Origin: UBA937 sp031549725 | Lineage (GTDB): Bacteria; Spirochaetota; Spirochaetia; Treponematales; Breznakiellaceae | Length of the DNA: 64,000 nucleotides | NCBI GenBank assembly: GCA_031549725.1 | Contig: JAVBPH010000027.1 | Coordinates: 7,631 to 71,630 of the forward strand | Direction of reading: 5' to 3' | In this document: in pieces, positions 50,545 through 58,757 of the stretch | Layout: every line of letters begins with the position of its first letter | Numbering within the stretch: the stretch's first letter is position 1 | Notes under the pieces: generated by a model | Databases searched by the model: none | What the model saw: only the letters and a program-made list of their open reading frames with translations | Told to the model about the DNA's origin: nothing | Program-made: the position numbers and the translations under genes

Positions 50545-51465
50545 ATGAATATCTATAAAAACTCAACGGAACATATCGGCAATACGCCCTTGGTGTTCAT
50601 CAACAAGATGAATAAGGGATATGCAAAGGTAGCTGTAAAACTGGAAAACCGGAATCCCATGGGAAGCATAAAGGACCGGATCGCCCTATCAATGATAAAC
50701 GATGCGGAATCCAGGGGACTTTTAAAACCCGGAGGAATTATTGTGGAGCCCACCAGCGGCAACACCGGTATTGGCCTGGCATTTATTGCGGCTATCCGGG
50801 GGTACCGGCTGATGCTCACCATGCCCGAAACCATGAGCCTGGAGCGGAGGAAACTGCTGCAGAATCTGGGAGCCGGAATCATCCTGACCGAAGGCCCCAG
50901 GGGGATGCAGGGAGCCATCGATGCAGCGCAAAAATACCTTCAGAGCAACGACGGATCTTTTATGCCCATGCAATTTTCGAACCCCGCTAATCCCAAAGCC
51001 CATGAGAGCACCACAGCCCCGGAAATATGGATCGATACCTCCGGCCAGGTTGACTGTTTTGTCGCTTCGGTTGGAACCGGCGGGACCGTAACCGGAACAG
51101 GCCGGGGACTTAAAGCAAAAAAACCGGGAGTCCGGATTATTGCGGTGGAACCCGCAGAATCGCCGGTGCTTTCCACCGGAAAACCCGGACCAAACCGAAT
51201 TCAGGGAATTGGAGCCGGTTTTGTGCCGGATAATTTTGACCGTTCCGTGGTGGATGAGATTCTGACGGTTTCTGCGGACAGCGCCGGGGATACCTCCCGG
51301 GAGCTGGCTAAAACCGAAGGTATCTTTGCTGGAATGTCCAGCGGTGCCAATGTTTTTGCTGCCCTGGAACTTTCCAAACGCCCCGAGTATAAGGATAAAC
51401 TGATTGTAACGGTTATATGCGATACGGGTGAGCGGTATCTGTCCACATGGCTGTATCAGGATTAG
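50545..51465 (+). CDS. cysK: Cysteine synthase (O-acetylserine sulfhydrylase)
   Basis: A 306-residue PLP enzyme of fold type II. PLP lysine K43 is in NPMGSIKDRIA; SGNTG at 71-75 binds the substrate carboxylate; the PLP phosphate loop is SVGTGGTVTGTGRG; the C-terminal CDTGERYLSTWLY is typical. It makes L-cysteine from O-acetylserine and sulfide. No cysE is adjacent. There is no ribosome site; a -10 ends 6 nt before the ATG. The truncated repeat B3 follows the stop codon by 5 nt. Confidence 0.95.
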   Translation: MNIYKNSTEHIGNTPLVFINKMNKGYAKVAVKLENRNPMGSIKDRIALSMINDAESRGLLKPGGIIVEPTSGNTGIGLAFIAAIRGYRLMLTMPETMSLERRKLLQNLGAGIILTEGPRGMQGAIDAAQKYLQSNDGSFMPMQFSNPANPKAHESTTAPEIWIDTSGQVDCFVASVGTGGTVTGTGRGLKAKKPGVRIIAVEPAESPVLSTGKPGPNRIQGIGAGFVPDNFDRSVVDEILTVSADSAGDTSRELAKTEGIFAGMSSGANVFAALELSKRPEYKDKLIVTVICDTGERYLSTWLYQD

Positions 51466-51470
51466 CAGAG

Positions 51471-51541
51471 AATCAACAACCCCGTCCTAAAGGCTCCTAC
51501 GCGAAAACGTACAGAGGGTATCAAATCCGCCGGCGAATAAA
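51471..51541. repeat. Family B element, internally deleted copy B3
   Basis: 71 bp with both family ends (AATCAACAAC and CCGGCGAATAAA) but lacking most of the middle, including the ATTTCTTTG hairpin. Confidence 0.65.
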
Positions 51542-51566
51542 CGATACGGCGCTCTGGAAAAACCGG

Positions 51567-52868
51567 TCAGGTCCGCTGATATGCCATGACCCGGAATCCA
51601 TTCCGTTTCAGGTCATTCAATCTGCTGAATCCCTTTGGCTTAATCCGGTCGAACCGGTCGGCCTCGGATGAGGTAAACCCCATTACCGCCACATCTCCCG
51701 GACGGAGAAGCCCCGGGAGTCCTTCCCAGATTGCCCCCCAGCGTTCTACCCCGGGGACCACCTCTTGAAAAGCAACGATCAGCCGGGGGTCATCGTTTTT
51801 TTCAAGAAGTTGCCCTATCTGGTTTTTATCAAACCCCAAATCTATGGCCGGGAGTACCCGGGCCAGTTGGCCGTGCTTTTTAAGATTATATTGGGCAGCC
51901 CCCAGGGAAAGGATATTCCTGCCTGAAAGAATTATATCACTCCGGAGGGAATCCCCAAAATAACGGCTCAGCCAAACCGGAAGATGCCCCTGTCCAGGTT
52001 CATGAATGAGAATTTTTATTTTCTGCTGATGAAACTTCTTTGCCAGGTTCAGTCTGCTGATAAGTTTTGCCGTATTCTGCACCAGCATACCCGGATTGTC
52101 AAAATCCGCTGCCCCATGGAAAGTCCGGATCGTAAAAACCTCTCCTTCCAGTTCACAGGGACCTTCATTCCGGATATACGGCGAACCATCATCGGTTATA
52201 TCCAGGACGGATTTCCCGGTCAAAAAATCCTTACCCCGGCTATACAGAAATACCGTATGATCCTTTCCTGTTTCTTCATGAAGAATAACCAGTCCGGATT
52301 CTATAATCCAGGTACGGAAAATTGCTGCCAGAGGATTTACAATGACCACCAGGACTTTTCCCCGGGAACTTAAAAGTTCAGCGGAACCGCGGACAAAATC
52401 CTCCAGAACAGGTTTTCCAGTTTTTGCCGGGATATTGGAAATGATAAGATCCCAGGAACTCCCGGGGGGACAATTGAGTAATGGTTCTGTATAAGCCTCC
52501 AGGACATCCGGGGGTACATGGTTAGCCCTGGCGTTGGCTATGGTAAAAACCCGGGCCAGTTCATCCCGGTCCTGGCAGCGGACCAGCAGCTTTTCCTGCC
52601 CTTTTAACGCAGCCCCAAGGGCTGTTCCAATAACCCCTACTCCGCTGCCCGCATCCAGCACTGTTGCAGGCAGAGGGAGACCCTCTGCAGCATCCTGATC
52701 CCAGCATTTTGAAAGAACCTTTAACAGGAAACGGGTACCCGTATCAATATCCGCGGAACTGAAAAGCCCCTGGGAAAGGGTAAAGGTAAGATCCAAACCC
52801 CGGAAACGCAGAGCAGCCTGTTTATTGCCAAATATGTTCAAAGCTTCTTGATAAAATGTATGCATCAT
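51567..52868 (-). CDS. Class I SAM-dependent methyltransferase (RsmC-like)
   Basis: About 433 residues. Motif I is TVLDAGSGVGVIGTALG, and the catalytic-type loop is DLIISNIPAKTGKPVLEDF, the SNIPAK variant of the NPPF/NPPY motif seen in RsmC-type N2-guanine or small-domain methyltransferases. The C-terminal half is a second, weaker alpha/beta domain (PVWLSRYFGDSLRSDIIL). The target is unknown, probably RNA. ATG 52868 (or 52865) is chosen; the frame open to 52994 runs into repeat B4 and is not native. Confidence 0.75.
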   Translation of the reverse strand: MMHTFYQEALNIFGNKQAALRFRGLDLTFTLSQGLFSSADIDTGTRFLLKVLSKCWDQDAAEGLPLPATVLDAGSGVGVIGTALGAALKGQEKLLVRCQDRDELARVFTIANARANHVPPDVLEAYTEPLLNCPPGSSWDLIISNIPAKTGKPVLEDFVRGSAELLSSRGKVLVVIVNPLAAIFRTWIIESGLVILHEETGKDHTVFLYSRGKDFLTGKSVLDITDDGSPYIRNEGPCELEGEVFTIRTFHGAADFDNPGMLVQNTAKLISRLNLAKKFHQQKIKILIHEPGQGHLPVWLSRYFGDSLRSDIILSGRNILSLGAAQYNLKKHGQLARVLPAIDLGFDKNQIGQLLEKNDDPRLIVAFQEVVPGVERWGAIWEGLPGLLRPGDVAVMGFTSSEADRFDRIKPKGFSRLNDLKRNGFRVMAYQRT

Positions 52869-52894
52869 ATTTCCGGGCTTGCCTGTACAGGGAC

Positions 52895-53038
52895 AATCAA
52901 CAACCCTGATGCAAGCAGCAGGGTATATTGGTTCTGTAAGGTAAGGATTATATGCAGGTTTCATACACGCAAACCAATTTCTTTGTTGCTTCAAAGATTC
53001 GCCCTAAAGTGCATGTATGAAACCCGCCTGCGAATAAA
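52895..53038. repeat. Family B interspersed element, copy B4
   Basis: A 144-bp copy from AATCAACAAC to GCGAATAAA. In the central stem GCAGGTTTCATAC pairs with GTATGAAACCCGC. It lies between the methyltransferase start and the ilvE 3' end. Confidence 0.75.
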
Positions 53039-53157
53039 AAATGGGGCAGATCTGCCCCATTTTTTCGGATTAAGGGAAGACCGGGACGAAACCCGGCCGG
53101 ATATACCGGCGACTGTTTTTCATCCCAGGAAACGGGTCCTCCCGGCGGATTTATATA

Positions 53158-54243
53158 TCAGATCTTGACCATCCAGCCCTTGGTGTCTTCCAGGGTACCA
53201 TATTGGATTCCCTTGAGGGTGTCCCGGAGAACCGCCGTAAGCTGTCCTGTTTCTCCTTTGCTGAAAACAACCTTTTTCCCGTTATATGCCAGGCCGGTAA
53301 TGGGGGTTACCCCGGCGGCAGTACCGGTAACAAAGCATTCGGCCGCATCGGCAATCACTTCATCAATGGAAACTTTGCGTTCAGAGATTTTTACCTTCTG
53401 ATCTTTGGCGAGTTCAATCACACTGGCCCGGGTAATACCGGGAAGAATAGTGTCACCCAGTTCGGGGGTAACCAGTTCGCCCGACTTCAGGTAAAAGAAA
53501 ATATTGCAGGAGGAACCCTCTTCAATATATTTCCGGTGGGTGGCATCCAGGAAGATACATTCCATGAAACCCGCATCCGCGGCTTCGGCCTTTGCCAATG
53601 CGGAAATTACGTAGTTGGATGCAGCCTTGATCCATCCCGTGCCCTTGGGGGTGGCCCTGATCCGTTCGGTGATAATGGCTTCGGTGGACCCTTCGGAAAA
53701 ATATGCACTCACCGGGGTGGTAACAATTACCACATAGGGTTCCTTGGAAAGGGAAACCCCAATACCGCTTTCACTGAGGGTAAAGGGCCGCATATAGATT
53801 GAATCCGCGGTCATGAAGGCATCCTTTTCCCACTCAGGATTATAATAGGGCCGGAATCCCAGGGCTGCATTCCGTTTTACCACTTCGATACATGCCTTAA
53901 GGTAGGAATCCTCGGGAAAACCGGGCATCTTTAATCCCACCATGGAATTTTTAAAACGCTTCGCATTCTGTTCGGGCCGGAAGATTGCCAGGTCACCGTT
54001 TTTCTGGGGCAGGGCCTTCATACCCTCAAAACATCCCAGACCATACTGGGAAGTAAAATTGACCAGGGGCATATCATCATAATAATTCCGGGAGACTTCC
54101 AGGGCATCCCGTTCTGCAGGGCTTAGGGCAGCCTCTTCCGCGGGGGTCCTATGATTTTTTTCGATATATTCGTCGGCCCAGCCGCTGCCCTTATTATATT
54201 TTGCCCGGTACACCACGGGATAACTGTTCAACGTAAAAGCCAT
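53158..54243 (-). CDS. ilvE: Branched-chain amino-acid aminotransferase
   Basis: A 361-residue fold-type IV PLP enzyme that interconverts Leu, Ile and Val with their 2-oxo acids. QYGLGCFEGMKAL, IYMRPFTLSE, TGWIKAASNYV (with the PLP lysine region upstream of NY), YIEEGSSCNIFFYL and FVTGTAAGVTPI match class II (eukaryote-like, about 360-residue) IlvE. ATG 54243 follows AAAGGAG; the 32-residue extension to 54339 is not native. The broken azlCD exporter elsewhere in the window handles the same amino acids. Confidence 0.94.
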   Translation of the reverse strand: MAFTLNSYPVVYRAKYNKGSGWADEYIEKNHRTPAEEAALSPAERDALEVSRNYYDDMPLVNFTSQYGLGCFEGMKALPQKNGDLAIFRPEQNAKRFKNSMVGLKMPGFPEDSYLKACIEVVKRNAALGFRPYYNPEWEKDAFMTADSIYMRPFTLSESGIGVSLSKEPYVVIVTTPVSAYFSEGSTEAIITERIRATPKGTGWIKAASNYVISALAKAEAADAGFMECIFLDATHRKYIEEGSSCNIFFYLKSGELVTPELGDTILPGITRASVIELAKDQKVKISERKVSIDEVIADAAECFVTGTAAGVTPITGLAYNGKKVVFSKGETGQLTAVLRDTLKGIQYGTLEDTKGWMVKI

Positions 54244-54330
54244 AACGAAACTCCTTTGCAAATACACAATAAAATATGGAGATTTTTCGAAAACACAGGG
54301 GATTTTGAAAAAACTCATTGGAATGAAATA

Positions 54331-54366
54331 TGGGCACATCTAAAAACTTCAGCTTTTAGATGTGCC
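54331..54366. repeat. Family D hairpin upstream of ilvE
   Basis: GGGCACATCTAAAAACT and its near-complement form a 16-17-bp stem. Same core as the hairpins at 5818, 11539 and in repeat F. Confidence 0.5.
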
Positions 54367-54430
54367 CAAATGATACTGCAATGAAAAAATAATGACAAGA
54401 CGATTGTAAAAATAAACGGATTAGGGTTAC

Positions 54431-54570
54431 TTAGGGAACCGCTGATTAAACCGGCCGCAATATGCGGCCAATCAGCGGTTCCCTCCGTAATTCTTTGTTG
54501 CACAAAGAATTGCCTACATTAAAAAATACACTGATTAATGCTCTCTGGGCATTAATCAGTGTTTCCTTAG
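54431..54570. repeat. Family C MITE-like element, copy C3
   Basis: 140 bp, TTAG to TTAG, same length and hairpins as C1 and C2, inserted between the convergent flanks of ilvE's leader and the ABC1-kinase gene end. Confidence 0.85.
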
Positions 54571-54597
54571 CTGAAGATACTACAAACCGGCTGTGGT

Positions 54598-56283
54598 TTA
54601 TTTGCGTCTGAAATGCCTGACCACCGAGGCAATCAATATAAGGCAGGCCAAAATACCGCTGCTCACAAAACCGATGAGTCCAATAATCGGTATGTCATTC
54701 CACTTCGGCGCGATATCCGCATGGACCATTATGGAAGACCCAATAATAAGGGAACCCAGGGTAACCCCAACAACAAAACGGTTTGCCAGGGTATCCAGGG
54801 AAGACTGAAGGGACCCCAGTCCATAATGTTCGAATTCTATCTTTAATTTACCTTCTTTAACTTTTTTTATGATAGAAGAAATATCCGACGGGGCATGTTC
54901 CACCAGCCGTTTCACCTCCATGATTCCCAGCAGCGCCGCGGTCAGGAGCCTTCTGGCGTTGAACTTTGACTGGATAATGGTCAGGGAAAAATCTTCCAGG
55001 ATTTTGTATAACTGGAATTGGGGATACAGCTGAAGCCCCACCCCTTCAATGGTTATCAGGGCTTTTACCATTAATGTCATATTATTGGGAATCCGGAGTT
55101 TGAATGTCTCAATCAGATTGATGAGGGACTGCAGGACCTCCGCTATATTCAGATCTTCCAGGGGAACTTCCAGATAACGGTCCACCAGATCCTGGACGGA
55201 AGATTCAATTTCATGAAGTCTGGGATGGTTTGGCCGTTTGGTTACCGTCAAAATCGCATTGGTAATCAGGGCGGTATCTTTGTAAACCAGAGATAAAATA
55301 AGATTACTGAGTTCTTCCCTCTGGCTTGGCAGGAGGGAACCCATCATCCCAAAATCAATAAAACAGATCCGGTTGTCTTCCAAAACCATAATATTCCCCG
55401 AATGGGGATCCGCATGGAAAAAACCGTCCACAAAAATCTGTTTCAGCATCAGATTAGCGCCATTGGTGGCTATTAATTCCCGGTCATAACCGGGTAAATC
55501 TTCATCGGTAATCCGGGATATTTTAATTCCTTCCACCAGTTCCATGGTGTATACCCGTTTGCAGGAAAAATCCTTGTAATCCCGGGGAATAAAAATCCGG
55601 TCATCATCCTTAAAACTCTGGCAGAACCGTTCCAGGTTGAGCCGTTCCAGGTTGTAGTCCAGCTCTTTTTTAATCCCCGATTCGAATTCCTTTACCAGTT
55701 GAACGGGATTAAATGTCCGGAAAAATTCGCTGTTTTTTTCTGCCAGGGAAGCCAGGGCATAGAGGATATCAATATCCATGGATATGACTTTTTCAATATT
55801 CGGCCTTTGAACCTTCACGGCCACCTGGGTACCATCATACAGTTCAGCCTGATGGACCTGGCCTATGGAAGCGCTGGCCATGGGTTTCTTATTAAAATGT
55901 TTATAAATTTTTTTTATTGGCTGTTCTAATTCAGCTTCAACGATCCCGACAGCTTCTTCACCAGTAAAGGGAGGCACCCGGTCCTGGAGTTTTTCGAGTT
56001 CATTTACAAATTTTACTGGAATGATATCAGGGCGGTTGGAAAGCATCTGGCCCAACTTAACAAAAGTAGGGCCAAGTTCTTCAAGGGCTAACCGCAACTC
56101 CTCTGGTCTTGTAAACTGATCAATGCTCTTTTTCCCCCGTTTAGGAAGGAATTTCCTTACAAAAGGAAACGTTTCAGTAATTTTGAGATGGTAGAGCAAG
56201 TCTCCCATCCCATACATCACCAGCACATTGATTATGTCAATTACCCGGGAAGTATGCGGAAAAGTCCTTGAAAAAAATCCCAT
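54598..56283 (-). CDS. ABC1/UbiB-family atypical kinase
   Basis: A 561-residue protein. The KxGQ motif is in ELGPTFVKLGQMLSNRPD; MASASIGQVHQA is the Ala-rich loop replacing the Gly-rich loop; VAVKVQRP carries the ATP-binding Lys; HADPHSGNIMV is the catalytic loop; and CFIDFGMMG is the DFG. Two C-terminal TM helices (FVVGVTLGSLIIGSSIMV; IIGLIGFVSSGILACLILIAS) anchor it. Family members are linked to quinone or lipid homeostasis. An anaerobic treponeme may lack ubiquinone, so a lipid role is more likely. It lies 9 nt after the phasin-like gene. Confidence 0.88.
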   Translation of the reverse strand: MGFFSRTFPHTSRVIDIINVLVMYGMGDLLYHLKITETFPFVRKFLPKRGKKSIDQFTRPEELRLALEELGPTFVKLGQMLSNRPDIIPVKFVNELEKLQDRVPPFTGEEAVGIVEAELEQPIKKIYKHFNKKPMASASIGQVHQAELYDGTQVAVKVQRPNIEKVISMDIDILYALASLAEKNSEFFRTFNPVQLVKEFESGIKKELDYNLERLNLERFCQSFKDDDRIFIPRDYKDFSCKRVYTMELVEGIKISRITDEDLPGYDRELIATNGANLMLKQIFVDGFFHADPHSGNIMVLEDNRICFIDFGMMGSLLPSQREELSNLILSLVYKDTALITNAILTVTKRPNHPRLHEIESSVQDLVDRYLEVPLEDLNIAEVLQSLINLIETFKLRIPNNMTLMVKALITIEGVGLQLYPQFQLYKILEDFSLTIIQSKFNARRLLTAALLGIMEVKRLVEHAPSDISSIIKKVKEGKLKIEFEHYGLGSLQSSLDTLANRFVVGVTLGSLIIGSSIMVHADIAPKWNDIPIIGLIGFVSSGILACLILIASVVRHFRRK

Positions 56284-56292
56284 GAGGTAAAA

Positions 56293-56757
56293 TTAGTTAG
56301 TTTTTACTACAGGTTTTGCAGCGGGTTTCGCTGCGGGTTTTTTGGCTGCGGCAGGTTTCTTAGCGGCGGCCGGTTTTTTTGCTGCGGCGGGTTTTTTCGC
56401 TGCGGCGGGTTTCTTAGCTGCTGCAGGTTTTTTGGCTGCGGCGGGCTTGGCGGCTGCGGCGGGTTTGGCCTTGCCTTTTTCTTCAAGCTTGGCAATTTTT
56501 GCTTTGAGGGCATCCATGTCTTTCTTGGAAGCCAGACCCATCTTGCCTAATGAATCCTTAATAAGATCATTAACTTTCTTTTCCAGATCGGACTTTGTCT
56601 GTTCTGAATTCTTGAGTACATTGTCAACAAATTTCTTGCCGTCCACTGCGCTCATTTTCTGATCTGCGGCAAATTTCTTTGCAGCAGCTTCCACCTTGTC
56701 TTTCCCTTTAAGAGCAAGGCCAATTCCAGCATAGAATGCTGATTCTACAAGATTCAT
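56293..56757 (-). CDS. Phasin-like protein with Lys/Ala/Pro-rich tail
   Basis: A 154-residue protein. Residues 1-95 are an amphipathic helical domain (VESAFYAGIGLALKGKDKVE, then a heptad-rich coiled coil to AKIAKLEEKGK) like PHA-granule phasins and related membrane-curvature proteins. The remaining 55 residues are tandem KPAAA/KKPAAA units, resembling histone H1-like tails. AAGGAG precedes ATG 56757. It is immediately upstream of the ABC1 kinase (9 nt), a pairing that suggests a shared membrane or lipid role. DNA or polyanion binding by the tail is possible. Confidence 0.7.
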   Translation of the reverse strand: MNLVESAFYAGIGLALKGKDKVEAAAKKFAADQKMSAVDGKKFVDNVLKNSEQTKSDLEKKVNDLIKDSLGKMGLASKKDMDALKAKIAKLEEKGKAKPAAAAKPAAAKKPAAAKKPAAAKKPAAAKKPAAAKKPAAAKKPAAKPAAKPVVKTN

Positions 56758-56933
56758 ACTCAACTCCTTAAAAAATTTTCTTATATACTAACTATACACT
56801 ATATTAAATTAAAGTCTATTTTACAATTATGTCAATAGCAGTTTAATGAACCCGCATCATGATAATTATTTTTCTTCCAGAATAAAATTCTATTCTCTAA
56901 AAAATATAGCATCCCGGAAAAAATAATCAAACT

Positions 56934-56962
56934 CTTTAATGTTGACAGTGTAAACATTAAAG
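56934..56962. promoter_or_regulatory. Perfect palindrome, likely TetR operator
   Basis: CTTTAATGTT and AACATTAAAG, 10-bp perfect arms with a 9-nt spacer, 27 nt before the start of a TetR-family gene. Probably autoregulatory and controlling the flavoprotein operon. Confidence 0.7.
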
Positions 56963-56989
56963 AATAAACTTTCTTCGGGAGAAAAAATT

Positions 56990-57589
56990 TTGAAAAACAA
57001 ACCATACCATCACGGTAATTTGGAAAAATTATTAATTGAAGAAGGTATAACCTTGATAGATACAGAAGGATTCCAGAATTTTTCCCTGCGGAAACTTGCT
57101 GTCAGATGCGGTGTCAGTCATGCCGCACCGTATAATCATTTCCCAGATAAGGAAGCCCTATTGCAGGCAATTCAAACATATATTGAGGACCAGTTTTCTG
57201 CTGATCTGGGGGATTGCCTGAAGACCCATCAGGAAGATGAGGACAGGACGATCTTCCTGGCTCAAGCTTATCTGAATTTTTTCTTAGAAAGACCCCATTA
57301 TTTCCGTTTTTTTATGTTTAATTCCGGTATACAGGTAGATCTTTCACGGTTGAATTCGGCTAACGGATACCGGCCCTTTGAAATATTCAAAAACGCTGTA
57401 AAAGAAGAACTAAGTCATTATACAATTCCGAAAAGCCTTCGGAACCAAACTATTTTAGCTATGTGGGCCATGGTTCACGGGATAACCGGAATGGCCACAA
57501 TGAATGGTGTTCATTACAAAGGAGATTGGAGCCGTCTTTTGGCATCAATCCTGAAACAAAATATGAAATTGGGGGAAAAAAGTTTATGA
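56990..57589 (+). CDS. TetR/AcrR family regulator (WHG-domain type)
   Basis: A 199-residue regulator. The HTH is FSLRKLAVRCGVSHAAPYNHF; the His-rich start (KPYHHGNLEKLLIEEGI) and the C-terminal MWAMVHGITGMAT (WHG-like) mark the TetR subgroup with that ligand domain. The start is TTG 56990, 7 nt after GGGAGAA. Its TGA overlaps the ATG of the next flavoprotein gene, so the regulator heads a three-gene operon with its own operator at 56934-56962. Confidence 0.88.
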   Translation: MKNKPYHHGNLEKLLIEEGITLIDTEGFQNFSLRKLAVRCGVSHAAPYNHFPDKEALLQAIQTYIEDQFSADLGDCLKTHQEDEDRTIFLAQAYLNFFLERPHYFRFFMFNSGIQVDLSRLNSANGYRPFEIFKNAVKEELSHYTIPKSLRNQTILAMWAMVHGITGMATMNGVHYKGDWSRLLASILKQNMKLGEKSL

Positions 57590-58113
57590 ATAATTCTGAA
57601 AAATACTGCAAGCGTCTTATCATTCATGATATGGAACAGCAGGAGTTTCTAAAACAGTTCTTCTTAGAAAAGGAAAATACCTTAGTACTGTCCAAGAACA
57701 CCCAAATAGTCCATTGTACCGGGTGTTTTGGGTGTTGGGTTAAAACACCAGCAGTCTGTGTAATAAAGGATGGTTTTCAGGATCAGGGAAAAAGGTTGTG
57801 TAAAATCAATGAACTTATCCTGATCAGCCGGTGTACATATGGAGGATTCAGCCCCTTTGTTAAAAATGTACTGGACCGCAGCATTGGGTGTATGCTTCCG
57901 TTTTTTTATATCAAGAATAGGGAGATTCATCACATACCCCGGACTAAAAACCGTTTCCGTTTAAGGATCCATCTGTATGGCAGCGACATTACCCAATCGG
58001 AACGGGAAACAGCAATAAAACTGGCAGAGGCCAACGCCCTTAATTTTAATGCTTTGGATAATTCGGTTCATTTCTATTCCAACAGTTCGGATATCCGGGA
58101 GGAAAATGTATGA
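57586..58113 (+). CDS. Flavodoxin-like NAD(P)H-dependent oxidoreductase
   Basis: A 175-residue protein. VHCTGCFGCWVKTPAVCVIKD is the Cys-rich loop of the iron-sulfur-flavoprotein/NADPH-FMN-reductase-like group; ELILISRCTYGGFSPFVKNVLDRS is the flavin-binding continuation. The start lacks the usual GSPR phosphate loop seen in its neighbour, so FMN binding may differ. It overlaps both neighbours by 4 nt (ATGA). With the second flavoprotein it may form a heteromeric quinone or disulfide-type reductase; inferred. Confidence 0.7.
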   Translation: MNNSEKYCKRLIIHDMEQQEFLKQFFLEKENTLVLSKNTQIVHCTGCFGCWVKTPAVCVIKDGFQDQGKRLCKINELILISRCTYGGFSPFVKNVLDRSIGCMLPFFYIKNREIHHIPRTKNRFRLRIHLYGSDITQSERETAIKLAEANALNFNALDNSVHFYSNSSDIREENV

Positions 58114-58757
58114 AAATCGCAATGATTAATGGCAGCCCTAAAACAGGAAAAAATAATTCCCAGTATTTTATTAATGAACTGGAAAAAATGCTCCAGGATT
58201 CCCGGGACCTTTCCAGTCCTGAAATTATTAATATACGGATTAAGCGTCCGAATATAGATGATGCTAGTGTAGAACAGATATTAACCAGCGATATCCTAAT
58301 ACTCTGCTTTCCCCTTTATGTTGATGCCATTCCCTCTCACCTGCTGGGAATTTTACAGGATTTGGAAGGCTGTTTTCGGAACCAAACAAAAAAACCCCTG
58401 GTTTATACGATGGTACACTGCGGATTTTATGAGGCAGTTCAGAATCATCTGGCCTTAGAAATGATCCGTCATTGGTGCAGCCGGTCGGGCCTTATCTGGG
58501 AACAGGGGCTTGGAATTGGGGGCAGCGAAATGCAGGGGAACCTGGATTCCGTACCCTGCGGCCATGGACCCAAAAAGAACCTGGGCCGAATGATGGGGTC
58601 TCTTGCGGACAGTATAGTACATCAATCCTCCGGACCGGACCTTTTTGCAAATCCCAATTTTCCTAAGCTAGGTTTTGTATTTATGGGTAGTATTGGATGG
58701 TGTCAAATGGCAAAGAAAAACGGAGTCCGGAAAAAAGAACTATACGCCCAGCCATGA
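58110..58757 (+). CDS. NAD(P)H-dependent FMN reductase-like flavoprotein
   Basis: A 215-residue flavodoxin fold. MKIAMINGSPKTGKNNSQYF has the FMN-phosphate loop GSPK; ILILCFPLYVDAIPSHLLG is the second flavin contact; the rest (GFYEAVQNHLALEMIRHWC) fits the multimeric flavodoxin group. It overlaps the previous gene by 4 nt. The operon TetR-flavoprotein-flavoprotein suggests an inducible defence against quinones, nitro-compounds or similar electrophiles; the inducer is unknown. Confidence 0.75.
   Translation: MKIAMINGSPKTGKNNSQYFINELEKMLQDSRDLSSPEIINIRIKRPNIDDASVEQILTSDILILCFPLYVDAIPSHLLGILQDLEGCFRNQTKKPLVYTMVHCGFYEAVQNHLALEMIRHWCSRSGLIWEQGLGIGGSEMQGNLDSVPCGHGPKKNLGRMMGSLADSIVHQSSGPDLFANPNFPKLGFVFMGSIGWCQMAKKNGVRKKELYAQP

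Noticed and set aside
52869..52994. N-terminal extension of the methyltransferase into the upstream region
   Set aside because: It runs through family B copy B4; homologous domain text begins after the ATG at 52868.
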